Positions 1 to 6,503 of a stretch of DNA of 7,059 nucleotides are shown here, in pieces. The position numbers and the translations under genes are program-made. Every line of letters starts with the position of its first letter. The first letter of the stretch is position 1. Under the pieces are notes generated by a model. It saw only the letters and a program-made list of their open reading frames with translations. It had not been told where the DNA came from and ran no database searches. This DNA comes from Bacteroidales bacterium (GTDB lineage Bacteria; Bacteroidota; Bacteroidia; Bacteroidales; WCHB1-69). Location of the stretch: positions 1-7,059 of the forward strand of contig JAFZUH010000129.1 in NCBI GenBank assembly GCA_017618435.1. Reading direction: 5' to 3'.

Positions 1-1102
1 CAATGGAGCCTATAATCAAATACGTTTTACTACCTGTGAACTGACGTTTATTTAATATTTTAAATACATCAGCATATTTATTGTATTCATTAATACATTC
101 TTCATTTGTTGGAGCAATTTCTATAATCTGTAACAATACATTTCTATAGTCTTCCATCTGTTGTTTGTTGGTTATCATCAGTTCAGTTTCTCCATTCTCA
201 TTTACCACAGGGGTCAGACTATTGCGAACATTATCCAACATTTGCAGTACCGTTTCGTTTTCCTCATCTGTGGAAGCAAGAGGCAAGCCCATTTTTTCCC
301 GATATTGCTCAAAATCACCCAACGTCTTTAATACAATTTTTCGATTTCTGAAACATAATACATAAATTATATATACAAATGGTGCACCCAATATCGCTAC
401 CAATATAATGGATAAAACCACTCCCAATATAATCATCCATACAGAATCTGCATCTTTTTGTACCCCTGCGGTTGAGGATATTGTATTAGCCGCTCCTGCG
501 GATTCGTAACTGCAGGAACGGGTTTCTTCAGCATTATTCAAACCCAATGAGGGATAATTTACCGTACGAAGCACCCAGTTGCCGTTATCGTCAAACTTTT
601 TGTACGAATAGGTGATATTCTCTGTCTTTTTCGTTTCCGCATCCGTATATTTAATTGTCGTAAGATAACCATCGAAATCATAAACAAATTGAGCAGTCCC
701 TGCTTCTATTGTTACATCATTATCAATATTTTCGTAATAATATTTCTGCGAAACCACTTGCCCGTTATTACCATAAATATATTTTATCTTTCGTATCCCG
801 TCTCCCTCTACTGATGTTACTTCTGAAATGCGATTGTTATTGTCTCTTGTAATGGAATATTCATAGTTAAAAGCATCCGCATCAACATTCAGACCATTCA
901 CAAACATTAAGGTTCCCTCTGCCGAGAACTCCAATTTGTAGGTACTCCACAAATCCCCTATATCGTTGATAGAAGATTCAACCTTTGTTACATTACCGCA
1001 CAAACCAAACGTTGCTCTATCGTTTTGTGCAACAACCGAATACGAACCAAATACTATTGCCAATGCAATAAAACCGATTTTTACTAAATACTTCAATTTC
1101 AT
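1..1102 (-). CDS. Exported YD-repeat-like protein with one transmembrane helix (3' end cut by window edge)
   Basis: Translating the minus strand from the ATG at 1102 gives 367 open codons to the window edge with no stop, so the C-terminus is missing. Residues 1-25 form a signal peptide (two Lys, a hydrophobic core, then S-V-V-A followed by Gln, a typical type I site). Residues about 75-185 hold beta-rich segments resembling degenerate RHS/YD repeats, such as IKYIYGNNGQVVSQKYYY and FDDNGNWVLRTV, suggesting a periplasmic beta-sheet domain. Residues about 221-249 are a clear transmembrane helix followed by R-N-R-K, which fits the positive-inside rule. The next 118 residues should be cytoplasmic and mostly helical. 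The last visible residues turn hydrophobic and may start a second membrane helix. It follows the DA1-like gene by 34 bp with no terminator between, so it is likely co-transcribed. I do not recognise the family, and a sensor or anchor role is only a guess. The gene is real with high confidence; its function is unknown. Confidence 0.85.
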   Translation of the reverse strand, partial: MKLKYLVKIGFIALAIVFGSYSVVAQNDRATFGLCGNVTKVESSINDIGDLWSTYKLEFSAEGTLMFVNGLNVDADAFNYEYSITRDNNNRISEVTSVEGDGIRKIKYIYGNNGQVVSQKYYYENIDNDVTIEAGTAQFVYDFDGYLTTIKYTDAETKKTENITYSYKKFDDNGNWVLRTVNYPSLGLNNAEETRSCSYESAGAANTISSTAGVQKDADSVWMIILGVVLSIILVAILGAPFVYIIYVLCFRNRKIVLKTLGDFEQYREKMGLPLASTDEENETVLQMLDNVRNSLTPVVNENGETELMITNKQQMEDYRNVLLQIIEIAPTNEECINEYNKYADVFKILNKRQFTGSKTYLIIGSI

Positions 1103-1136
1103 CGTTATAAATTTTAGTTTAATATTATATATCTAA

Positions 1137-1877
1137 TTACAACCTATTTGAGCGAGCAAGGCTAAGCACCTCCGCCAAGCCCAATCGTTCATATTTTTCA
1201 AAAACATAACGGAATCCATCACCATAAATAGGGTCCGCATTTGTTTTCAATACCTCCATAAAATATTTGGACATATCTGACACCATCGTATCATATACAA
1301 GCCATGAAGCCAAATTGCAAAGTCCCTCACATTGTTTAGGAGCAAGTTTTATATTATTTTCATGTTGCCAAATGTGCATCATTTCATGGGCCAAAACTCC
1401 GGAAAAATCCACCCTAATCAAATTATCCAATATATAAACTTGGTGAGATAATTTTGGACGAATACCTAAAAGATTTCCGCCTATACTTGTATAAGATTTT
1501 GTTAAGGTTAATCCTTTATGTGTGAGCGTTGGCGTGCAATGCAAAAGTTGTCCAAATTTCTGCATATTCACAATTTCAATAGGAATCGTTGTGATGTCTA
1601 TAGGAAAAACAATTCCATTATCATGCAGACGTCCGGCAACATCTTTCTTTATATCGGCAATCTGTTGCGTAGTTCTTATGGTTTGCGTAATACAAACATC
1701 ACACAAATATCGTCCGTCTGCCATACATGCCAAAGGAGATTTCCTTACAAATGAGCCGCAAGCGGAACAGAATGCAATCTCATCATTGTCAAGATGTTCC
1801 TTGCATGCTACATTATGCCATTGATCGCAAGCACAACTACCGTTTATTTCCTTATGACAAATTATACATTCTTCCAT
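1137..1877 (-). CDS. DA1-like zinc metallopeptidase with N-terminal cysteine-rich (LIM/zinc-ribbon-like) fingers
   Basis: This 246-residue protein has no signal peptide and should be cytoplasmic. Residues 4-63 carry paired metal ligands: C4-x2-C7, C15/C17, H21, C25-x2-H28, C37-x2-C40 and C60-x2-C63. The spacing resembles LIM or treble-clef zinc fingers without exactly matching the LIM consensus. The C-terminal half contains LAHEMMHIW (H164, E165, H168 form the HExxH zinc site), then EGLCN, whose E184 is the likely third zinc ligand, and DPIYGDGF near 215-222. In plant DA1/DAR proteins the peptidase domain has the same order: HEMMHAW, a downstream EG-C motif and a YGDGF motif. Plant DA1 is a ubiquitin-activated endopeptidase with LIM and ubiquitin-binding parts; I see no ubiquitin-interaction motif here. 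The start at 1877 lies 3 bp after the stop of the TPR/barrel gene, implying translational coupling. Its substrate is unknown; partners encoded in the operon are candidates. The family call is confident, the role is not. Confidence 0.88.
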   Translation of the reverse strand: MEECIICHKEINGSCACDQWHNVACKEHLDNDEIAFCSACGSFVRKSPLACMADGRYLCDVCITQTIRTTQQIADIKKDVAGRLHDNGIVFPIDITTIPIEIVNMQKFGQLLHCTPTLTHKGLTLTKSYTSIGGNLLGIRPKLSHQVYILDNLIRVDFSGVLAHEMMHIWQHENNIKLAPKQCEGLCNLASWLVYDTMVSDMSKYFMEVLKTNADPIYGDGFRYVFEKYERLGLAEVLSLARSNRL

Positions 1878-1880
1878 TGC

Positions 1881-3404
1881 TTATTGTTTTAAGTTCAATT
1901 TTCCATTTTTATTAAACAAATATACGCTCGCTGTCAAACCATAAAACACCCGTTTCTGCATTGATGTCCCCAATTTGGTTGCATAAACCGATTGCCCCAG
2001 ATTTTCGGGCAAAGCCAATTTTTCTATTTTTTCTTGAGCGAAAGGCTGTTTTATATACCAATCCACAAACAACGATATTTTAAAAGAACTGGTCCCCATT
2101 CCGAAATCTCCACGCAAGGAAAAGGTTACGGGAGAAAGCAAATCTGAACTATTTTGATATGACTGCGATTTATACTGTCCATTAGAGCCACCTGTAGAAG
2201 CAGACTGCAAATCAAAACCGGTATTAATATCCACTTTCCCTCCTACACCTAAAATAGCATGCAATTTTTCATGATTTTTAGAAAATCTTATGTCCACATG
2301 CACAAACGGAGACAACTGCCAATAGGAATATTTATTGCGATAATTCAATCCATCTGCCGCCACATAGGCCTCATCATAGGGTTTTATCACTTGTCCTGCC
2401 CTGAAGCCAAGTGAAAAATTCACTATTGATGGTTTCAAAAAACGCATTTCCACAGGAACACCCCAATTATAAGTGCCGTTGTAGCCTATTTCCGCCCCAA
2501 TACCAAAAGCAATAGGGGAATATCTTACAATATCCGCATTACTATTACTTGTGGCATTTTTATTGGCATAGGGAGTTGTTTTTTTCTTATTGGCATTATC
2601 CCTCTGCTGTATAAGCGATTGCCGTTGGGCATCAGAGGTGGCATATTGGATAGCCAAATCATATTGTTTGTTCTGTTTATAATAATTCAACAAATAGGCT
2701 TTAACCTCCGTAATATGAACAGAAGAAGGATAGGCATCAACCAAAGCGGTAGCCGTTGTTATTTTTTCCGCAGTATTTTCCGTAGATTTCCATCGAATAT
2801 AGAGTACCTCCTCTTTAGCTCTATTATACGCTATTTGCTCAGCATTGCCCCATTGGGTCGCAGGCAAGGCTTTTTCAAAATAAGCAACTGCAGAATCATA
2901 TTGCCGCAAGTTATATTTCTGCATAGCCACATCAAGATTATATCTTTGGGGGGATTGTTGGTTTGTATTCTTGGTCTGTGTTATTGCAGTTGCGGCTTGT
3001 GGTTTCTGTTCTGTTTGTATTGTACTTTCTGCCAGCGCTTTCTGCTTATTTTCAATAATAGGAATACGTTTTTTCGCTGTCGGGTCATTCGCATTCAACT
3101 TCTGCAATGCCCGATATTTCGTCAATGCATTGGACCAATCTTCTGCCGAATAAAACTTATTGGCCGCCGATAATAAATTTCGACATTGATTGGCTTTGTT
3201 TTTTTGTTGGGAATACGTTTTTTCCAAACTCGTATTGCCATTCATATTGGCAATTTTGGCCGCTTGTTCATACAAATTAGCGGCATCGGAATATTTACCC
3301 TGTTTAAATGTTTCCTGTGCTTTCTGAACAAGTTCATTTTGTCCATAGGCAACACATGAAAAAATTATAAGTGTCAAAAATAAAAAGGATATCTTTCTAA
3401 CCAT
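1881..3404 (-). CDS. Secreted TPR protein with C-terminal outer-membrane beta-barrel-like domain
   Basis: This 507-residue protein begins with a signal peptide (residues 1-21, hydrophobic core FLFLTLIIF, probable cleavage at A-Y-G before Gln22). Helical repeat segments of TPR type lie at about 24-57, 76-110, 158-190 and 225-255, e.g. AQETFKQGKYSDAANLYEQA and YDSAVAYFEKALPA. A Gln/Thr/Asn-rich linker separates the second and third repeats (about 126-153), and a Lys/Asn/Ser-rich linker covers about 268-291. Residues about 293-507 show alternating hydrophobic strands with many aromatics and glycines (GIGAEIGYNG, NFSLGFRAGQV, LSPFVHVDIRF, SFKISLFVDWY, VFYGLTASVYLF), resembling small Bacteroidota outer-membrane barrels. 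The likely topology is periplasmic TPRs tethered to an outer-membrane barrel, where TPRs would bind partner proteins. The gene starts 2 bp after the membrane-protein gene and ends 3 bp before the DA1-like gene. A lipoprotein reading (Cys17) is possible but its lipobox is poor. The barrel call is by pattern only. Confidence 0.82.
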   Translation of the reverse strand: MVRKISFLFLTLIIFSCVAYGQNELVQKAQETFKQGKYSDAANLYEQAAKIANMNGNTSLEKTYSQQKNKANQCRNLLSAANKFYSAEDWSNALTKYRALQKLNANDPTAKKRIPIIENKQKALAESTIQTEQKPQAATAITQTKNTNQQSPQRYNLDVAMQKYNLRQYDSAVAYFEKALPATQWGNAEQIAYNRAKEEVLYIRWKSTENTAEKITTATALVDAYPSSVHITEVKAYLLNYYKQNKQYDLAIQYATSDAQRQSLIQQRDNANKKKTTPYANKNATSNSNADIVRYSPIAFGIGAEIGYNGTYNWGVPVEMRFLKPSIVNFSLGFRAGQVIKPYDEAYVAADGLNYRNKYSYWQLSPFVHVDIRFSKNHEKLHAILGVGGKVDINTGFDLQSASTGGSNGQYKSQSYQNSSDLLSPVTFSLRGDFGMGTSSFKISLFVDWYIKQPFAQEKIEKLALPENLGQSVYATKLGTSMQKRVFYGLTASVYLFNKNGKLNLKQ

Positions 3405-3406
3405 TG

Positions 3407-4813
3407 TTATTTAATTTTATATTTCTTTTTTATTGTTTCAAATTCATTGCGATATTTCTTTATATCTTCATTGTCAGGCGATAATTGTTCGCCTTTTTGC
3501 AGCAATTCGGTAATATAATTGATACCATTATCCATAATTTTATATTTGGCATAGGTTTCCACAGAAGAAGTGCCATTGGTTTTGGAAAATTGTGTTTGCA
3601 ATTCCGCTACAATACTTTTTAATTCTATATCATTATAATAGCCTTGAAGTTCATCTTTGCACTGCTGTTTATTCGTAGAGTTAATGGCATCTTGCAATCT
3701 TGCAAGTTGTGCATTATAGTCAGTTGTTGAGAAAACAGACTCTTGCAATATCTGTTCAGTATTGCAGGTAGTATTACTTGCCGAATTTATCCCCATATAT
3801 CCAAGAACCGATCCTAATATAAAAAGTATACCTATAATACCGACAACAACTATACAACCTATTTTTTTCCTTTTATCTTTTATTAACTTTTTAGCCTCTA
3901 ACGAATGTTTACCACGGGGATAAGGATATTGTCGTAAATAATTTCTATATGCCGATAATTTATTTTGTTGCTTACATTCTTTCCAAAAAAAATCCTCCCT
4001 CAAGCGATCCATCAAGCGTTTTGCTTCTCCAACATGACGACCTCGGGGATATTTTTGCAAATATTTTTCACATCCTTCAATAGTATTTTCACTTTCACAT
4101 TCCGCCCAGAATAAATCATCCTCTGTGTTTCTTAATTGTTTCTGTGCAATTCCCAATAATTTGTCTGCAACATTAGGTATTTGCTTTGTATCTTCTAAAT
4201 ATAAATAGACATTTTGTCTATTCATATATGGCGATAAAAATAAATCTTTTCCGTACTTGCAATAAGACAATAAGTTTTTTTTCGTTTCTGTTAATGAGTA
4301 CGCTTCTCGGGGTTGGTTGCTTGCCCATTTATTCAAATTATCATAATAAGACGCTAACTTATCATTTCCATATTTATTACCTGCATCATGATAAGTATTA
4401 CAAAAATCTAAAGCAATATCAAGATTAACTTCTTCTAAGGTTTCTATGCTTATACTTTGGGCAGCCTTTAACCATTCTTTAACTTTATCGGCTCCTGGCA
4501 AAAGATTGTTTTTTTGCAAATATGCCCAATTTGCTTGTTTTTTAGTTTGATCTGTATCCGCGAGCAAATATTTTCCTAATGCATTGAAATCCGAAGCTTT
4601 ACTTCTCATGGCATCTGGCATGTCATCTAATAAACATTCTAATTTTGAATAACATTCTGTTAAATTCTTTTCATATTTACCCGCGAATTGAATATATACT
4701 TGAGCAAACAAAGTTTGCCAAACTATTTCTCTACTTGAATTGAAAAATTGTTGATAAATTTCTGAACCAAGCTGGAACCATTCCTTTAAATCCTTCTCTT
4801 GCATCTCAGGCAT
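3407..4813 (-). CDS. Single-pass membrane protein with tandem FW...YLxxYPxG repeats
   Basis: I place the start at ATG 4813 (N-terminus MPEMQEKDLKEWF, 468 residues). The longer frame begins at a GTG at 4861 that lies inside the stem-loop following hsp70, and its 16 extra residues are encoded by that hairpin. A further ATG lies at 4804. Numbering from 4813, residues 1-215 are helical and rich in charged and aromatic residues, with no recognised domain. Residues about 233-315 hold two tandem repeats of the form FW-x-E-C...Y-x2-YL-x2-YP-x-G-x-H...EAK-x-L. Residues about 318-341 form one transmembrane helix (IGCIVVVGIIGILFILG) after the basic stretch KDKRKK, predicting a cytoplasmic N-terminal part and an outside C-terminal part. 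Residues 342-468 are helical and hydrophilic, probably a coiled region on the periplasmic side. It ends 2 bp before the TPR/barrel gene, so both halves of an envelope-spanning assembly could be made together. The function is unknown; a scaffold or adaptor between cytoplasm and periplasm is inference. Confidence 0.85.
   Translation of the reverse strand: MPEMQEKDLKEWFQLGSEIYQQFFNSSREIVWQTLFAQVYIQFAGKYEKNLTECYSKLECLLDDMPDAMRSKASDFNALGKYLLADTDQTKKQANWAYLQKNNLLPGADKVKEWLKAAQSISIETLEEVNLDIALDFCNTYHDAGNKYGNDKLASYYDNLNKWASNQPREAYSLTETKKNLLSYCKYGKDLFLSPYMNRQNVYLYLEDTKQIPNVADKLLGIAQKQLRNTEDDLFWAECESENTIEGCEKYLQKYPRGRHVGEAKRLMDRLREDFFWKECKQQNKLSAYRNYLRQYPYPRGKHSLEAKKLIKDKRKKIGCIVVVGIIGILFILGSVLGYMGINSASNTTCNTEQILQESVFSTTDYNAQLARLQDAINSTNKQQCKDELQGYYNDIELKSIVAELQTQFSKTNGTSSVETYAKYKIMDNGINYITELLQKGEQLSPDNEDIKKYRNEFETIKKKYKIK
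3869..4123 (-). repeat. Two tandem ~42-residue protein repeats inside the membrane-protein gene
   Basis: Copy one (about 4123-3995) encodes FWAECESEN...YLQKYPRGRHVGEAKRLM and copy two (about 3997-3869) encodes FWKECKQQN...YLRQYPYPRGKHSLEAKKLI. Aligned residues include F-W, E-C, Y-L, Y-P, R-G, H and E-A-K. Copy two carries an extra Tyr-Pro made by a 6-nt duplication (TATCCT TATCCC). The pattern resembles short helical-hairpin, TPR-like repeats found in Bacteroidota multi-domain proteins, where they probably mediate protein contacts. The repeats sit directly before the transmembrane helix. Confidence 0.8.
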
Positions 4814-4832
4814 TTTATTTACATATATGAAA

Positions 4833-4874
4833 ATTCTAAGAGGCTGTTTCAAAATAAGCACAGCCTCTTAGAAT
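4833..4874 (-). terminator. Stem-loop after hsp70: probable intrinsic terminator or attenuator
   Basis: The arms at 4874-4860 and 4847-4833 are perfectly complementary over 15 bp (minus-strand arm ATTCTAAGAGGCTGT, then ACAGCCTCTTAGAAT) around a 12-nt loop. It starts 10 nt downstream of the hsp70 TAG stop. On the minus strand the 3' arm runs into TTTT, a short U tract, so it reads as a Rho-independent terminator for hsp70. The U tract is brief, so partial read-through into the membrane-protein operon is plausible. The plus-strand side has no T run, so it is not obviously bidirectional. The GAGGCTGTTTCAAAA-type core resembles hairpins and insertion-sequence ends I recall as common in Bacteroidales; that is recollection, not a search result. 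Confidence 0.75.
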
Positions 4875-4884
4875 AAAATACATA

Positions 4885-6429
4885 CTAACCTCGACTTATA
4901 GATGTACTATTACTTGTATCAGGCATTCCTATTTCAAATTCACCTTTTGCTCCATTACACTCCACATAAACTTTTACATCGCCACTTTTGTTACGTGTTA
5001 TACGATATAAAATTGATGTGCCTTTGGGTGCTGGAGTACCCCAAGAAACTTCTTGTTTTTCAGGATGAGCATTATTTTCATTACCTTTGGCAAACAATTC
5101 AGTTCCTATTCCATCACTGACTAACATTGAATCTTGTTGTGACCGAGATTGATAAACATTAGTACGTACACAGGTTTGTCCATCTTTATATGTTACAAAT
5201 TCTCCCTCTTCTGTAGTTACCTCTTTTTCCATTTCATCATTTGATTTAATTAGATTATATATCCTCAACTCATCATTGGAATCATATGCACAAATACCAT
5301 ATGCATACGGATTTCTATCAACTCCTGGCCAAACGCCGTCATCCTTCTTTATGCCACATCGTTTTTCGTGATAAGCACAAATTGCTGCACCTTTGGCTAC
5401 TGCTAATTCAGGCTCCACTTGCTCAACTTTTATATTCGGGAACATTCCTTTTACAAATTGTTGTATTTGTGGCATATGTGTAGAACCTCCGATTAAAATA
5501 ACCTCATCAATATTTTCTGTCTTTAATTTAGCCTTTTCAAGTGCTCTGTGTGTTAGCCCCTGTGTTTTGTATAAAAGCTTACTCGTTGCATTATCAAAAT
5601 CTTCTCTAGTTACAAGAACTTCTTGCATGCCCTTATATGTAAATTCCATCGTATATTCATCAACTGCTGATAGTTGCTTTTTTACATCTTCTGCTATTTT
5701 TAACAATTTATTCTTATCGCTTAATGATAAATCTTCAAAGTTTCCATTAAATTTCTCCAAAACAAAATCCACTAATGCTCTATCCCAATCATATCCACCA
5801 AGTTTTGGATCTCCATCTGTGGACAATACATTTGCAACATGATTTTTAAATTCCATAATGGTAACATCAAATGTTCCACCTCCAAGATCGTATATTAATA
5901 GAGTCTTGTCATCAGATTGTCCCTGCCCATAAGATAAGGCGGCTGCCGTAGGTTCGTTTACCATTCCAATAACATTTAATCCAGCCAATTCGCCTGCCTT
6001 ACGTGTTCTTCTGGTTTCTAATTCTGCAAAATAGGCTGGATGTGTAATAAAGACATCATAAATCGGTTGGGCATCTTTATCTGCAGCCATTCTTTGTGTG
6101 TTGGCTTTGTCAACCAAATGTTTCAAGATCATAGACGAAATCTCTTCTGGGGTATATTCTTTTCCCCTAATTTCCCTCTTGTAGTTAGGATTAGACATTT
6201 CTCTTTTAATGAACGCAACCGTATTCTCAGCGTCACTGCCAAGATAAGATTTTGCTGGTTGTCCAACAATGACCTGCCCCTCTTTGTTTATATGTACAAC
6301 ACTTGGGGTTACCATTTGTTGTGTCTTGGTATCTGTTACTACTTGTGGTGTGGGCTTGTCTGTGCTATCATCAATAATAGCAATGCACGAATAAGTTGTG
6401 CCTAAATCTATTCCATAATACTTTGCCAT
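4885..6429 (-). CDS. Hsp70/DnaK-like chaperone lacking the alpha-helical lid
   Basis: This 514-residue protein carries all hallmarks of an Hsp70 ATPase domain. These are phosphate-1 loop GIDLGTTYSC (6-15, with D8), FIKREM with K75 aligned to the catalytic lysine of DnaK, NEPTAAALSYG (158-168, with E159), phosphate-2 YDLGGGTFDVT (180-190, with T186), and the adenosine motif VILIGGSTHMP (310-320). The ATPase therefore looks competent. Residues about 375-502 fit a beta substrate-binding domain (LIKSNDEMEKEVTTEEG, QTCVRTNVYQS, then closing strands). The protein then ends, whereas DnaK of about 640 residues continues into the helical lid. The interdomain linker region (362-374, DDGVWPGVDRNPY) lacks the VLLLD-type hydrophobic linker of DnaK, so allostery may differ. 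The start ATG at 6429 (MAKYYGIDLG) matches the Hsp70 N-terminus; upstream there is only a weak GAAGAG. It sits 74 bp after the GrpE-like gene. This is most likely a specialised accessory Hsp70, not the housekeeping DnaK. Confidence 0.95.
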   Translation of the reverse strand: MAKYYGIDLGTTYSCIAIIDDSTDKPTPQVVTDTKTQQMVTPSVVHINKEGQVIVGQPAKSYLGSDAENTVAFIKREMSNPNYKREIRGKEYTPEEISSMILKHLVDKANTQRMAADKDAQPIYDVFITHPAYFAELETRRTRKAGELAGLNVIGMVNEPTAAALSYGQGQSDDKTLLIYDLGGGTFDVTIMEFKNHVANVLSTDGDPKLGGYDWDRALVDFVLEKFNGNFEDLSLSDKNKLLKIAEDVKKQLSAVDEYTMEFTYKGMQEVLVTREDFDNATSKLLYKTQGLTHRALEKAKLKTENIDEVILIGGSTHMPQIQQFVKGMFPNIKVEQVEPELAVAKGAAICAYHEKRCGIKKDDGVWPGVDRNPYAYGICAYDSNDELRIYNLIKSNDEMEKEVTTEEGEFVTYKDGQTCVRTNVYQSRSQQDSMLVSDGIGTELFAKGNENNAHPEKQEVSWGTPAPKGTSILYRITRNKSGDVKVYVECNGAKGEFEIGMPDTSNSTSISRG

Positions 6430-6459
6430 AACTCTTCTAATTTTATTTTTTTAATGAAT

Positions 6460-6495
6460 TAATTATTTGTTTAATTATTTGTTTAATTATTTATT
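6460..6495. repeat. Three-copy 12-bp AT-rich tandem repeat upstream of hsp70
   Basis: The plus strand reads taattatttgtt at 6460-6471, an identical copy at 6472-6483, and taattatttatt at 6484-6495 (one change). It fills half of the 74-bp gap between the GrpE-like stop and the hsp70 start, ending about 30 bp before the ATG. On the minus strand it reads as A-rich AACAAATAATTA units, which could act as an A-rich translation enhancer, an unstructured spacer or a protein-binding array. Slippage-driven copy-number change is possible. No standard promoter (Bacteroides TAnnTTTG) is visible in the gap. Confidence 0.8.
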
Positions 6496-6503
6496 TTTAC
6501 GCT

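Noticed and set aside
1103..1136. Promoter or terminator between the DA1-like gene and the YD-like gene
   Set aside because: The 34 bp are AT-rich with no TAnnTTTG element and no stable hairpin; I see nothing there beyond a spacer.
1518..1915. Three overlapping plus-strand open frames
   Set aside because: All are antisense to the DA1-like gene or its start, overlap each other in different frames and show no coding signature.
2619..3173. 184-codon plus-strand open frame
   Set aside because: It lies antisense to the TPR/barrel gene, and its Ile/Arg/Phe-rich, low-complexity product has no recognisable domain; it is a shadow of the real frame.
3337..3404. Lipoprotein signal (Cys17) in the TPR/barrel protein
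   Set aside because: The residues before Cys are I-F-S, with Phe at a position that normally holds a small or aliphatic residue; A-Y-G before Gln22 is a better type I site.
4814..4861. GTG start at 4861 for the membrane protein
   Set aside because: The codon lies inside the terminator-like hairpin and the 16 added residues are hairpin sequence; ATG 4813 is preferred.
5393..5842. 149-codon plus-strand open frame
   Set aside because: It is antisense to the well-supported Hsp70 gene, and its Ser/Phe/Thr-rich translation matches no family.
6040..6405. 121-codon plus-strand open frame
   Set aside because: It is antisense to the conserved Hsp70 ATPase domain and has no upstream ribosome-binding signal or domain.
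6460..6495. Short CRISPR-like array
   Set aside because: The 12-bp units are directly adjacent with no spacers, so it is a simple tandem repeat.
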